Positions 7,887-16,652 are shown, numbered from the stretch's first letter. The stretch is 27,553 nucleotides of DNA from JBBDIO01 sp040880365 (GCA_040880365.1 JBBDIO010000153.1:1-27553), one strand, 5' to 3'. Made by a program: numbers and translations. The notes: a model not told the origin generated them from the letters alone.

Positions 7887-8153
7887 ATGGAACACCAAGT
7901 CTTTATCCCATCGCTGCACCGTGATCTGACCGGAGATGTGGAAGTGGTCACGCTGACAGGCACGACTGTGGGTGACATCATCGACGGTCTGGAAGCCAAA
8001 TTCCCCGGTCTGGGGGATCGCCTGGCCGAAAATGGGCGCATCAAGCCCTATATTTCGGTAGCGGTGAATGGCGAAATGTTGCCGCGCGGGTTGCGCCAAA
8101 AACTGACACAGCCCAGCGAGATTCATTTCGTGCCTGCATTGGGCGGCGGCTAG
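7887..8153 (+). CDS. MoaD/ThiS/CysO-like sulfur carrier
   Basis: Small beta-grasp protein of 88 residues ending in PALGGG, the C-terminal Gly-Gly that is adenylated and thiocarboxylated in sulfur carriers. The pattern VFIPSLHRDLTGD... VGDIIDGLEAKFPGL... ISVAVNGEM resembles actinobacterial CysO (cysteine synthesis) at least as much as MoaD (molybdopterin synthesis). Start ATG at 7887 is preceded by AAGAAGG; the frame is open further upstream, but that part contains the duplication at 7835-7865 and no domain. It lies 146 bases after coxS and before a strong terminator, so it may be in the operon. A JAMM protease of the kind that acts on CysO adducts is encoded at 23006. Confidence 0.8.
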   Translation: MEHQVFIPSLHRDLTGDVEVVTLTGTTVGDIIDGLEAKFPGLGDRLAENGRIKPYISVAVNGEMLPRGLRQKLTQPSEIHFVPALGGG

Positions 8154-8200
8154 GCGGCTTGCACGGGCAGTGCAATATGCCGGCGAAATTTGAAATACAG

Positions 8201-8236
8201 AAATTGGGGCTGCGATCTGTGCAGCCCCAATTTTTA
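8201..8236 (+). terminator. Intrinsic terminator after the sulfur-carrier gene
   Basis: Perfect 13-bp stem (AAATTGGGGCTGC with its complement), 7-base loop, then a T-run. It closes the coxM-coxS-carrier unit and lies before mutL. Confidence 0.9.
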
Positions 8237-8285
8237 TATTGGGGCAACTGCCGCGCCGATAGCAGCTCCGCAGGCGCAGATGCGG

Positions 8286-8291
8286 TATAAT
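8286..8291 (+). promoter_or_regulatory. -10 hexamer directly before mutL
   Basis: Perfect TATAAT with only 8 bases between it and the mutL ATG at 8300, and no ribosome-binding site in between. Initiation about 7 bases downstream would start the RNA at or next to the ATG, giving a leaderless message. No good -35 was seen. Confidence 0.45.
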
Positions 8292-8299
8292 AGGCGATT

Positions 8300-10414
8300 A
8301 TGACGATTCATGTATTGCCGCCCGATGTCGCGGCCAAGATTGCCGCCGGCGAAGTGGTCGAACGCCCGGCCAATGTCGCCAAAGAACTGTTGGAAAACAG
8401 CCTGGACGCGGGCGCCACCGAAATTCGCGTGGAGATTCGCGAAGGGGGCGCGCGTCTGTTGCGCGTGGCCGACGATGGTCACGGCATCCCTACCGCCGAG
8501 GCCGGGCTGGCATTTCAACGCCACGCGACCAGCAAATTGGCGACTGCCGACGATTTGGCCGCGATTGGCACATTTGGCTTTCGGGGCGAGGCGCTCTATA
8601 GCATTGCCGCGGTGAGCCAGGTCACGCTGGTGACCGCGACGCAGGCCGAAAGCGCCGGCGTGCAGGTGCGGGTGGTGGGCGGCAAGGTCGAAGCGCCGCA
8701 AAAGGCGGGCACTCCCCAGGGCACAATCGTGACCGTGGAACATCTCTTTTTTAATATGCCGGCGCGCAAGAAATTTCTGCGCAAGCCTGCCACCGAAGCC
8801 GGGCAGATTGCCGCGATTGTGCAACGCTATGCCCTGGCGCATCCTGAACGCCGCTTTACGCTGATCAACGAAGGGCGCACGGTGTTTCAAACCACCGGCA
8901 GCGGCGATCTCTATGATGTGCTGGTGCAGCTTTATGGGCTGGAAAGCGCCAAACAGATGGTGCCCGTGGGCAGCCAACCGCGCCCCGGCCAGATGGCCGC
9001 TCCGGCAGCTGGGGATGCGAATCTGGATTCTGATGTGGATTTCATGGCGTGGACCGGCCCTGTAGATGAGGGGCCGCCGCGCGTGGGCGAAAACGGCGGC
9101 ACGTATAGTTCGAGCAGTGGCGGCGGGGCGGGCATCCGCATTGGCGGCTATGCCAGCCTGCCCAGCCTGAGCCGCGCCAATCGCACGGCCATCGAGCTGT
9201 TTGTCAACCGGCGCTATATCGAAGACCGCAATCTGACCTATGCCGTCATCCGCGCCTATCACACCCTGTTGCCCCAGGGCCGCTATCCCATTGCCGTGGT
9301 GATGGTGGAAATTGACCCCGCCGAGGTGGATGTGAACGTGCATCCCCAGAAGACGCAAGTGCGCTTTGTAGATGCACCCCGGGTACAGACCCTGGTGCAG
9401 CGGGCTGTGCAACAAGCGCTGTTAGGCCGCACGCCCGCGCCGGGGATGCGCCTGCCCGACCACGGCGCTACGGTCAAGCCCAAGCCGTGGACTGCGCTGG
9501 ATAGCTGGAGCCGTCGCCGCCCTGGGGCCTATCCTGATGAAGCCAACTCCCCTGCCGGGCTTTTTGACGCGCACGGGGCCGAAGCCCCGTCGGCGCGCGG
9601 CGGTCCGGCCTGGCCTGTGGTGGATGCGGATGCCGGTGATGCTGTGGTTGAGGACATGGGCTTCGATGGGTCTGCAAATTCTGCCGATATGTCCAGTGGG
9701 GCGGACTCTGCCGCAGAGACTACCACAGAGACTGCCACAGAAAATGACTCGGAGAATGTCTCCGCAAATGTTTCCGTGGCAGCCAACGCGGGAACCGGGG
9801 AAAAAGTCATCGAAGTAAAGTCCAAGGCCTTGCCGCCGCTGCGCGTGGTAGGGCAGGTGGGCACGACTTATATTGTGGCCGAAGGGCCAGAGGGACTTTT
9901 TCTCATCGACCAGCACGCTGCACACGAGCGTATATTGTATGAACAGTTTATGGCGCGCCGATTTGGCACGGTGGAAGGCGGCATTGCGGCGCAACACCTG
10001 CTAGAGCCGCTGACGCTGCATGTGGGGCATGAGCTGACCGGGCTGGTGGCCGAACATCTGGACGCGCTGCGCGCCGTGGGCTATGAAGTGGAAGCCTTTG
10101 GCGGCGACGCGTTTTTGGTGCGCGCCGTGCCCAATGTGCTTTCCGACCAGGACCCGCTGCACGCCCTTTCGGAAATTGTGGCGACGCTGGGCGACCGGCG
10201 TAATCGGGTCGGCGAAACCTTTGAAGAGCGGCTGGTGAAGATGGTCTGCAAGCGGGCCGCCATTAAGGCGGGGCAGCAGTTGAGCGTAATCGAGATGCGC
10301 GAGCTGGTGCGCCAGCTGGAGGAATGTCGCGCGCCGCGCACATGTCCCCACGGTCGCCCGACTATGATCCAGCTTTCGGCGGGCGAGCTGGAAAAAGCGT
10401 TTGGCCGCGTGTGA
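8300..10414 (+). CDS. mutL: DNA mismatch repair protein MutL (endonuclease type)
   Basis: Couples mismatch recognition by MutS to strand removal. The N-terminal GHKL ATPase has E29 with N33 and DAGAT, DDGHGI (58-63) and GFRGEAL (93-99), then the transducer domain. The C-terminal domain keeps the nicking-endonuclease motif DQHAAHERILYE (from D537), VCKRAAIKAGQ, and the metal motifs CRAPRTC and CPHGRP near residues 676-687, so strand incision is expected. At 704 residues it is longer than usual. The extra length is a Gly/Ser-rich insert near 230-285 and a low-complexity acidic linker (about 410-515). No mutS is in the window. The TATAAT 8 bases before the ATG suggests a leaderless mRNA. Confidence 0.96.
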   Translation: MTIHVLPPDVAAKIAAGEVVERPANVAKELLENSLDAGATEIRVEIREGGARLLRVADDGHGIPTAEAGLAFQRHATSKLATADDLAAIGTFGFRGEALYSIAAVSQVTLVTATQAESAGVQVRVVGGKVEAPQKAGTPQGTIVTVEHLFFNMPARKKFLRKPATEAGQIAAIVQRYALAHPERRFTLINEGRTVFQTTGSGDLYDVLVQLYGLESAKQMVPVGSQPRPGQMAAPAAGDANLDSDVDFMAWTGPVDEGPPRVGENGGTYSSSSGGGAGIRIGGYASLPSLSRANRTAIELFVNRRYIEDRNLTYAVIRAYHTLLPQGRYPIAVVMVEIDPAEVDVNVHPQKTQVRFVDAPRVQTLVQRAVQQALLGRTPAPGMRLPDHGATVKPKPWTALDSWSRRRPGAYPDEANSPAGLFDAHGAEAPSARGGPAWPVVDADAGDAVVEDMGFDGSANSADMSSGADSAAETTTETATENDSENVSANVSVAANAGTGEKVIEVKSKALPPLRVVGQVGTTYIVAEGPEGLFLIDQHAAHERILYEQFMARRFGTVEGGIAAQHLLEPLTLHVGHELTGLVAEHLDALRAVGYEVEAFGGDAFLVRAVPNVLSDQDPLHALSEIVATLGDRRNRVGETFEERLVKMVCKRAAIKAGQQLSVIEMRELVRQLEECRAPRTCPHGRPTMIQLSAGELEKAFGRV

Positions 10415-10725
10415 GGCTGCATCGCGCGCGGTGGATGGGGCTGTGTGCCTCCTCCGATCCTACGCCCGGCATAGGGGCATTTGCAGCGCGATTTGATGTG
10501 TTCCTTTGGTAGGTCTGAATGCCTATGCTATACTCGTAAAATTGTAATTCCATTGATTACAACACGCTCGGCGCGCCGGTTGATTTTTGAAAATTGACTG
10601 CGCCACAAACATACAGCGTATGCAGATCGTGACGCAGGTGGGTTACGATTTTGACCGCGGCGCGACGCCGGGTCTTTCCGCAGGCAAATTGAGGCGACCC
10701 TTTTTAGAATAAAACGAGGCAAAAA
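10415..10725. other. Spacer between mutL and trigger factor
   Basis: 311 bases without a gene. It contains a good promoter (10506-10534), then a leader of about 185 bases that becomes A/T-rich just before the trigger factor start. I see no terminator after mutL and no clear riboswitch or small RNA. Confidence 0.7.
10506..10534 (+). promoter_or_regulatory. Promoter of the trigger factor gene
   Basis: TTGGTA, exactly 17 bases, then TATACT, with TGC just before the -10 (extended -10). Matches to consensus are 4/6 and 5/6. The transcript would have a leader of about 185 bases. Confidence 0.55.
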
Positions 10726-12396
10726 ATGGCGTTGAATGTAAGTGTAGAACCGAAAGAAGACCGCCAGCTGACCCTGACCATCCAGGTCGAACAGGCGCGC
10801 GTGGATCAGGAATTGCGCAAGGCTGCGCGCAAGGTTGCCGGGCAATATCGAGTGCCGGGCTTCCGTCCGGGCAAGGCGCCCTATTCGGTGTTGGTGCAAT
10901 ATGTGGGGCTGCCCACGCTCTTCAATGAATTTATCGAACCCCTGGGCGAAGAACTCTATAAGCAGGCTCTGGAGCAGGAAGGGATCGAACCCTATGCCCA
11001 GGCCGCGCTGGATGTATCGAGCCTCGAGCCGCTGACTTATGAGCTGATCGTGCCGCTGGAGCCGGAGATCGATTTGGGCGACTATCGGGCGCTGCGCGTA
11101 GACGCGACGCCGGTAGAGATTGACGACGCCGCCATCGATGAGGAACTGGCGAAATTGCAGGAAGAACACGCCGAATGGCAGGATGTGAGCCGCGCCAGCC
11201 AATGGGGTGATACGCTGGTGATCGACGTGAAAAGCGTCATTGTGCCGGGTGCCGACAGTGCTGAAGGCGAAGTCGCTGAAGACGCAGCTGAAGAGACAGT
11301 CGTGCTGGATGAGACCGAATGGGAAGTAACGCTGGACCAGGAAAATCCCCTGGAACCCCAGGGTTTTGACGACGAGTTGTTGGGTCTGAGCGCGGACGAG
11401 GAAAAAGAATTCTTCCTGACCTGGCCCGAAGACAGCCGCAGCATCTACAAGGGCAAGCAAGCCCGCTTCCAGGTCAAGGTTCACAACGTGCAGGGTCAGG
11501 ACGCACCCGCGCTGGATGATGAATTTGCCCAGCTGATTGGGCCTGATTTTCAGACTCTGGACGATTTGAAGAACCATCTGCGTGAGACGCTGCAAGCGCA
11601 GCGCAAGGACGAGGCCGAGCAGGAATTTCTGACGACTGCCCTGGATAAACTGGTCGAACAGAGTACGCTGGTCTATCCGCCCGTCGTGGTAGAAGATCAG
11701 ATCGATTCGATGTTGGAAGATTTCGAGCGTCAACTGCGCCAGTTTGGCATGGATGGGCTGGAAGCGTTCCTCTCGCGCACTGGCGACACGGTGGAAAACT
11801 ATCGCGATGGCTTGCGCCCCGATGCCGAAGTGGCCGCCCGCCGCAGCCTGGTGATTTCCGAGCTGTATCGGCTGGAAGGCATTGAAGTGACCGAGGCCGA
11901 ACTGGAAGAGCGCATCGACGCCATGTTGGGCACGCCCGGTGACCCGGCTGATCCCGACGCAGATGATTTCGCAGAATTGGATGAACTGGCAATTCCCGAA
12001 GGCGAGCTGGATCGCGATGCTACAGCCGAACCTACAGTCGAGGATGAAGTCGAAGCTGATGTCGATGCTGAGATTGTCGCCGAGGGCGAGACCGAAACCG
12101 ATGCAGAAGCGGATGAAGAATCCGACGTGTCTGCCCAGCCCGACGCCCAGACTGTTGCGTTCCGCAGCATGATGTTGCAAGGCCCCGGTCGTCAGATTCT
12201 GGAAAGCCAGATTTTGCAGCAAAAGGCGCTGGATCGATTGCGCGCGATTGCTGCGGGCGAAGAAGTTCCGCCTGTGCCCGAAAAGAAGGACCCTGCCGCC
12301 GCTGGAGATTCTGCCACAGATGATGGCAGCACGGAAGATGCCGCCACCGAAGATGCCGCTACAGAAGAAGCTGACGAGTCGGAAGCGGCTGCCTGA
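10726..12396 (+). CDS. tig: Trigger factor, with acidic insert and tail
   Basis: Ribosome-bound chaperone and peptidyl-prolyl isomerase that meets nascent chains at the exit tunnel. The N-terminal ribosome-binding domain carries GFRPGKAP (45-52), the family's docking loop. A central FKBP-like region (about 150-255) has its own acidic stretch near 180-200. The C-terminal chaperone arms follow. At 556 residues it is well above the roughly 430 of E. coli. The excess is an Asp/Glu-rich stretch around 395-455 inside the C-terminal domain and a low-complexity tail (about 517-556) with a 15-bp in-frame duplication (EDAAT twice). GAGG lies upstream of the ATG. It sits before clpP-clpX, the usual bacterial order. 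Confidence 0.93.
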   Translation: MALNVSVEPKEDRQLTLTIQVEQARVDQELRKAARKVAGQYRVPGFRPGKAPYSVLVQYVGLPTLFNEFIEPLGEELYKQALEQEGIEPYAQAALDVSSLEPLTYELIVPLEPEIDLGDYRALRVDATPVEIDDAAIDEELAKLQEEHAEWQDVSRASQWGDTLVIDVKSVIVPGADSAEGEVAEDAAEETVVLDETEWEVTLDQENPLEPQGFDDELLGLSADEEKEFFLTWPEDSRSIYKGKQARFQVKVHNVQGQDAPALDDEFAQLIGPDFQTLDDLKNHLRETLQAQRKDEAEQEFLTTALDKLVEQSTLVYPPVVVEDQIDSMLEDFERQLRQFGMDGLEAFLSRTGDTVENYRDGLRPDAEVAARRSLVISELYRLEGIEVTEAELEERIDAMLGTPGDPADPDADDFAELDELAIPEGELDRDATAEPTVEDEVEADVDAEIVAEGETETDAEADEESDVSAQPDAQTVAFRSMMLQGPGRQILESQILQQKALDRLRAIAAGEEVPPVPEKKDPAAAGDSATDDGSTEDAATEDAATEEADESEAAA

Positions 12397-12545
12397 TTGG
12401 GCACGCTCGATTTGTATGCGCCTGCCACACCGCCAGACGCCGATTGGCCTGGCCGCCAAATGCTAATGCAATGCAAACGCGCAATCGGAGTTTGCTTACG
12501 GAGCAAGGGCAGGTGGGGGCCTATGGTAAAAACCTGTGGAATTTT

Positions 12546-12592
12546 GCCGGTCGGGTGAGCTTGCCCACAGACGAGCTTGTCTGAAAACCGGC
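12546..12592 (+). ncRNA. Candidate structured leader upstream of clpP
   Basis: Three nested helices can be drawn: outer GCCGGT/ACCGGC (12546-12551 with 12587-12592), and inside it GGG/CCC (12553-12566) and CAGAC/GTCTG (12568-12583). Both inner hairpin loops carry GAGCTT. It lies about 80 bases before clpP. It could be a leader element or chance pairing in GC-rich DNA; I recognise no known riboswitch class. Confidence 0.3.
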
Positions 12593-12674
12593 ACACCAAT
12601 GCTTTCTGGTTAGTTAATTCCAGGGCACAGACCGCAACCAGCCGCTACGGGGAACGGATTTAATGGAGAATACA

Positions 12675-13358
12675 ATGATTAACCCAACCAATATGGTTCC
12701 CATGGTCATCGATAATTCGAGCCGTGGTGAACGCGCATACGATATTTATAGCCTCCTGCTCAAGGAGCGTATTATCTTTTTGGGCACGCCGATTAACGAT
12801 CAGATTGCCAATCTCATTGTGGCACAGCTGCTCTATCTCAACGGTGATGACCCCAATCAGCCTATCAATATGTACATCAACAGCCCCGGCGGCAGCATTT
12901 ATGCCGGTCTGGCGATTTATGACACTATGCAGATGATCACTGCGCCGGTCTCCACCTATGCGGTAGGGGTAACGGCCAGCATGGGCACTGTGCTGCTGGC
13001 TTCGGGCAGAAAGGGCCGCCGCTATGCGCTGCCCCATGCCACAATCCATCTGCACCCTGCTTCCAGCGGTGCGCAGGGCTATACCGAAGATGTGCGTATT
13101 GCCTTCCGCGAACAGGAACGCGTGCAAACCCAGCTGTTCCATCTGGTGGGCAAGCACACCGGGCGCGGCTGGAAGGAAATCGAAAAGGATTTCGAGCGCG
13201 ATCGCTATATGAACGCGATGGAAGCCCAGGAGTATGGAATGGTGGATGAAGTGCTGGGCGATACAAGCGATATTGTGATGGTGAAGAACAACGAAATTGT
13301 GGTGCCGAGTGTTAACGGCGACGCCCAGCCCGACGGTCAGAACGGGGCGGGCGCGTAG
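12675..13358 (+). CDS. clpP: ATP-dependent Clp protease proteolytic subunit
   Basis: Serine protease that forms the 14-mer chamber fed by ClpX or ClpA/C. In numbering from the ATG at 12663, the triad is S106 (GVTASMGT), H131 and D180 (FERDRY), and the block INSPGGSIYAG is intact. The segment around the active-site His (PHATIHLHPASSG) is unusual next to the common SRIMIHQP form but keeps the His. The C-terminus has a short Gly/Asp-rich extension. I chose the ATG at 12675 because GGAG lies 6 bases upstream; the ATG at 12663 overlaps that site and has no good one itself. A terminator hairpin follows, then clpX. Confidence 0.95.
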   Translation: MINPTNMVPMVIDNSSRGERAYDIYSLLLKERIIFLGTPINDQIANLIVAQLLYLNGDDPNQPINMYINSPGGSIYAGLAIYDTMQMITAPVSTYAVGVTASMGTVLLASGRKGRRYALPHATIHLHPASSGAQGYTEDVRIAFREQERVQTQLFHLVGKHTGRGWKEIEKDFERDRYMNAMEAQEYGMVDEVLGDTSDIVMVKNNEIVVPSVNGDAQPDGQNGAGA

Positions 13359-13372
13359 AGTCGGTCATTCGA

Positions 13373-13416
13373 CAAACAGGGGATCGCCGCCAGCCTGCGA
13401 TCCCCTGTTTGTTCTT
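13373..13416 (+). terminator. Hairpin terminator between clpP and clpX
   Basis: Perfect 15-bp stem (13373-13387 with 13397-13411), 9-base loop, followed by TTCTT. The tail is short, so termination may be partial, leaving some clpX read-through. Confidence 0.7.
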
Positions 13417-13499
13417 GCAACATTGCAGGAATGGGAATGGCAGTGTGCCGGTGAGTGACAGTGCCGCCAGTGTGTGACAGAGTGACAGAGTGGTAGGGA

Positions 13500-15265
13500 A
13501 TGACAGAGACGAACAAGCCGAATGAGCCGCGTTGCTCTTTTTGCGGCAAAGACAAAGAAGAAGTGCATCGCCTGATCGAAGGCCCGGAAGATGTGTACAT
13601 TTGTGATGAATGTATTCTGCTGGGCGCGGAGATTCTGGCGGAAGAGGGTTTGGCCGAAGCCGTGGGTGCCGGCTTTTCCGGTGTGGAGGCCACGACCAGC
13701 GAACCGCGCACGATTCCCAGCCCGCGCGAGATTGTGGCGCATCTGGACCATTATGTGATTGGGCAGACGCGCGCCAAGAAGGTGCTTTCGGTCGCGGTCT
13801 ACAATCACTATAAGCGCGTGTTGCGCGGACGGGTGCGCGTGGGGGATGGGGCGGCAGACCCGGACATTGAGCAGGAAGCAGATGGGCAATTCGCCGCCGA
13901 ATCGTCAGGGGATCCTGTTATCGGGGCGCAAGCTGCCGAACCGATTGCCAGCTCGACNNNNNNNNNNNNNNNNNNNNNNNNNNNNNNNNNNNNNNNNNNN
14001 NNNNNNNNNNNNNNNNNNNNNNNNNNNNNNNNNNNNNNNNNNNNNNNNNNNNNNNNNCGTCAGGGGATCCTGTTATCGGGGCGCAAGCTGCCGAACCGAT
14101 TGCCAGCTCGACCCTTGCTGGAGAGTCGCCTGCCGCGTCGGATGCCGCATCCGATGCTGGGCTGGATATGGACGATGTGGAGCTTTCCAAGAGCAATGTG
14201 CTGCTGATTGGACCCACCGGCAGCGGTAAGACACTTTTGGCGCAGACCCTGGCGCGCCTGCTGGATGTGCCTTTTACCATTGCCGATGCCACGACGCTGA
14301 CCGAGGCCGGCTATGTGGGCGAAGATGTAGAATCGATTCTGGTCGGGCTTTTGCAGAATGCCGATTGGGATACGCAACGCGCCGCGCTGGGCATTGTCTA
14401 TATCGACGAAATCGACAAAATTGCGCGCAAGGGTGGCGATAATCCCAGCATCACCCGCGATGTAAGCGGTGAGGGCGTGCAACAGGCTTTGCTCAAGATT
14501 ATCGAGGGCACGGTTGCCAATGTGCCACCGGGGTCGGGGCGCAAACATCCCCAGCAGGAATTTATCCAGCTGGATACGCGTAACATTCTGGTGATCTGTG
14601 GGGGCGCATTTGCGCATCTGGGCGATGTGGTGCGCAAGCGCATCCAGCGGCGGGGCAAGCTGGGCTTTGTGGCAAGCGACGATTTGGGGATGCCGCGCCT
14701 GGCGCGCGATCTGGAGTTGGAAGGCATCAACGCCACGGCTAACGATGCGCCGCTGCCTGAAGATTTGAGCGAGCGCCAGCGGGAATTGCACATTCGCCGT
14801 CTGGAAAAAGATGCCCGCGACGAAAGTTTCTATCTGCGCCATGCCATGCCCGATGACCTGTTGGCCTATGGTCTGATTCCCGAATTTATCGGGCGTCTGC
14901 CGGTCATAGCCAGCCTGGAAGGGCTGGATCGGGATACGCTGGTGCGGATTCTGACCGAACCCAAAAACAGCGTGGTGCGCCAGTTTCAGCGGCTCTTTGC
15001 CATGGATAATGTGGAATTGGTCTTCGAAGCCGATGCCCTGGACGCGGTGGCGACCGAGGCTTTTTTGCGCAAAACCGGCGCACGCGGTCTGCGCAGCATT
15101 GTAGAAGAAGCCTTGCTGGATGTCATGTTCGAGATTCCCAGCCGCACCGATGTCGCGCGCTGTGTGGTGACCAAAACGGTCTTCACCGAAGGCGATGCGC
15201 CTACCCTCTATACCGAACAGGGGCAGGTGACGACCATCGGGCGCGAGTTTAAGAACGCCGCCTAA
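13500..15265 (+). CDS. clpX: Clp protease ATP-binding subunit ClpX (interrupted by an assembly gap)
   Basis: AAA+ unfoldase that recognises substrates and threads them into ClpP. The N-terminal zinc-binding domain has C12, C15, C35 and C38. As written, 100 N and a duplicated 55 bases split the frame. Removing one copy and the N gives a continuous 536-residue protein. In that numbering Walker A GPTGSGKT is 186-193, pore loop GYVG 219-222, Walker B IVYIDE 247-252, the ClpP-docking loop LGF (usually IGF) 336-338, and sensor-2 TGARGLR 474-480. It is longer than the roughly 420 of E. coli because of an acidic Ala/Asp linker before Walker A and a charged insert of about 50 residues after LGF. Start ATG is the first possible after an in-frame TAG; AGGGA abuts it, so the binding site is poor. 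Confidence 0.93.
13903..13957 (+). repeat. Left copy of the 55-base gap-edge duplication
   Basis: Identical over 55 bases to 14058-14112, directly abutting the N run. This is best explained as an unmerged overlap between contig ends. Confidence 0.95.
13958..14057. other. Assembly gap of exactly 100 N
   Basis: The round length is a scaffolder default, and the identical 55-base flanks mean the contigs overlap. The true gap is most likely negative (-55), with no unknown sequence inside. Confidence 0.97.
14058..14112 (+). repeat. Right copy of the 55-base gap-edge duplication
   Basis: Second copy of 13903-13957. Joining 13957 directly to 14113 keeps the clpX frame. Confidence 0.95.
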
Positions 15266-15309
15266 ACAAAAAGTCTCCACATTAACATCTGCACAAACCA
15301 ATGCAGACG

Positions 15310-15371
15310 GTCAGTGATAGCGGGTAATTCGCCGGATACGCGCAGAATTGCCCGCCATCACTGACTTTTTT
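15310..15371 (+). terminator. Terminator after clpX, facing mutY
   Basis: Long stem of about 20 bp with one or two mismatches (15310-15330 with 15345-15365), followed by six T on the plus strand. It ends the clpX transcript in the convergent space before the mutY stop. Confidence 0.85.
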
Positions 15372-15380
15372 GTCCCGTTT

Positions 15381-16577
15381 CTACTTCACCCCACTTTCGC
15401 GCGCCGCGTGCAACGCGCGGATCACCTTCTGATCGGTGACGGGAAAGGGAAATTCGCCCAGCGCATCCAACTCGATCCAGCGCCAGTCGGCCACGCCGAT
15501 GGATTGGGGCGCGCCTGCGACATGGCGTGCATGGAAGGCATGCAGCGTGATGCGAAAATGGGTATAGGCGTGCTGCACGGTGGTAATGGGCGCGCCTACC
15601 GCGATTTGGATGCCCAGCTCTTCGTGGATTTCGCGCGCCAGACACGCGGGCAGATCGGCGTCGGTGGGTTCCTGCTTGCCGCCGGGAAATTCCCACAGCC
15701 CGCCCAACATGCCGTTTTGGGGGCGTTGGGCGATGAGCAGGCGCGAGGCAAAGGGCGCGCCCTGCCAGATGACACCGGCTGCTACGTCGAAGTGGGGCGT
15801 AGCTTTGCGCGGCGTGGTGACCGGGCGTTGATCCTGGGTGCCGCGCGCCGCCGCCTGACAGTGACGTTGCACCGGACAGAGCAGACAGCGGGGATTCTGG
15901 GGTGTGCAGAGGGTCGCGCCCAGCTCCATCAGAGCTTCGTTGACCGCGCCGGCCTGGTCGGGCGGCGCGGCTTGCACCACCACGGTTGCCAGTTGCCAGA
16001 GATGGCGCACTGTTGAAGGCTGGTCGATGGCGTCGGGCAGGTCGGTGATACGGCTCAGCACGCGCTTCACATTGCCGTCGAGAATCGGTTCGGGGTGGTT
16101 AAAGGCCAGGCTGAGGATTGCGCCCACGGTATAGGCGCCGATGCCGGGCAATGCCAACAGCGCGCGCCGGTTTGCCGGCACTTCGCCGCCATGCTCGGCA
16201 ACCACGATCTGCGCCGCGCGATGCAGGTTGCGGGCGCGCGCATAGTAGCCTAGCCCTTCCCACACTTTGAGCACGGCCTGTTGGTCGGCGGCGGCGAGCT
16301 GGGCCAGGGTGGGGAAACGTTCCAGCCAGCGCTGGTAATAGTCTACTACCGTTTCCAGCCGCGTTTGCTGCGCCATGATCTCGCTGATCCAGACCTGATA
16401 GGGGTCGCGCTTGCCTGGCGGCGCGGTGCGCCAGGGCAGATCACGCTGTTGCGCGGCGTGCCAGGTTGCTAGTTCTGTCGCAATTTCCGTGGCAATCTCT
16501 GGAGAGATTTCCAGAGTGATTTCGGCGCGGGGTGCTGTGTCGGACAGGTTGGTTTCGGGCAAATTATCAGTAGGCAA
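15381..16577 (-). CDS. mutY: A/G-specific adenine DNA glycosylase with NUDIX-like domain
   Basis: Removes adenine mispaired with 8-oxoguanine. The glycosylase domain has E66 (WISEIMAQQT), the helix-hairpin-helix LPGIGAYT (143-150), D167 (ILDGNV) and the 4Fe-4S ligands C224, C231, C234 and C240. The C-terminal domain (about 270-395) is NUDIX-like, with GGLWEFPGGK and REIHEELGI. The spacing between those two parts is one residue off the strict NUDIX box, as expected for the MutY 8-oxoG reader. No ATG is available; the TTG at 16577 lies inside a 15-base tandem duplication encoding TDNLP twice and has no clear ribosome-binding site. The true start may be a nearby TTG or CTG. Convergent with clpX. 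Confidence 0.93.
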   Translation of the reverse strand: MPTDNLPETNLSDTAPRAEITLEISPEIATEIATELATWHAAQQRDLPWRTAPPGKRDPYQVWISEIMAQQTRLETVVDYYQRWLERFPTLAQLAAADQQAVLKVWEGLGYYARARNLHRAAQIVVAEHGGEVPANRRALLALPGIGAYTVGAILSLAFNHPEPILDGNVKRVLSRITDLPDAIDQPSTVRHLWQLATVVVQAAPPDQAGAVNEALMELGATLCTPQNPRCLLCPVQRHCQAAARGTQDQRPVTTPRKATPHFDVAAGVIWQGAPFASRLLIAQRPQNGMLGGLWEFPGGKQEPTDADLPACLAREIHEELGIQIAVGAPITTVQHAYTHFRITLHAFHARHVAGAPQSIGVADWRWIELDALGEFPFPVTDQKVIRALHAARESGVK

Positions 16578-16586
16578 ATTATCAGT
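16558..16586. repeat. Tandem duplication at the mutY start
   Basis: Two 14-base identical copies with period 15 (16558-16571 and 16573-16586). Read on the minus strand they encode TDNLP twice; the chosen TTG falls inside. Confidence 0.75.
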
Positions 16587-16652
16587 CGCCAGGATGTTGG
16601 GTACGCGTGCGAGATTTCAATCGGGCGGCGGTGCGTGCGCGGCACATGGCGC

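Noticed and set aside
8234..9415. 393-codon open frame opposite mutL
   Set aside because: Shadow of mutL; His/Gly/Ala-rich with no family pattern. The same applies to long antisense frames at 14060-15301, 18684-19901, 2938-3894 and 4703-5686.
10528..12459. 643-codon open frame on the minus strand opposite trigger factor
   Set aside because: It is antisense to a clear gene, has no recognisable domain, and arises from the codon bias of GC-rich coding DNA.
13903..14112. 55-base direct repeat read as attachment sites or a duplicated linker
   Set aside because: Perfect identity and direct contact with a 100-N run are best explained by an unmerged contig overlap.
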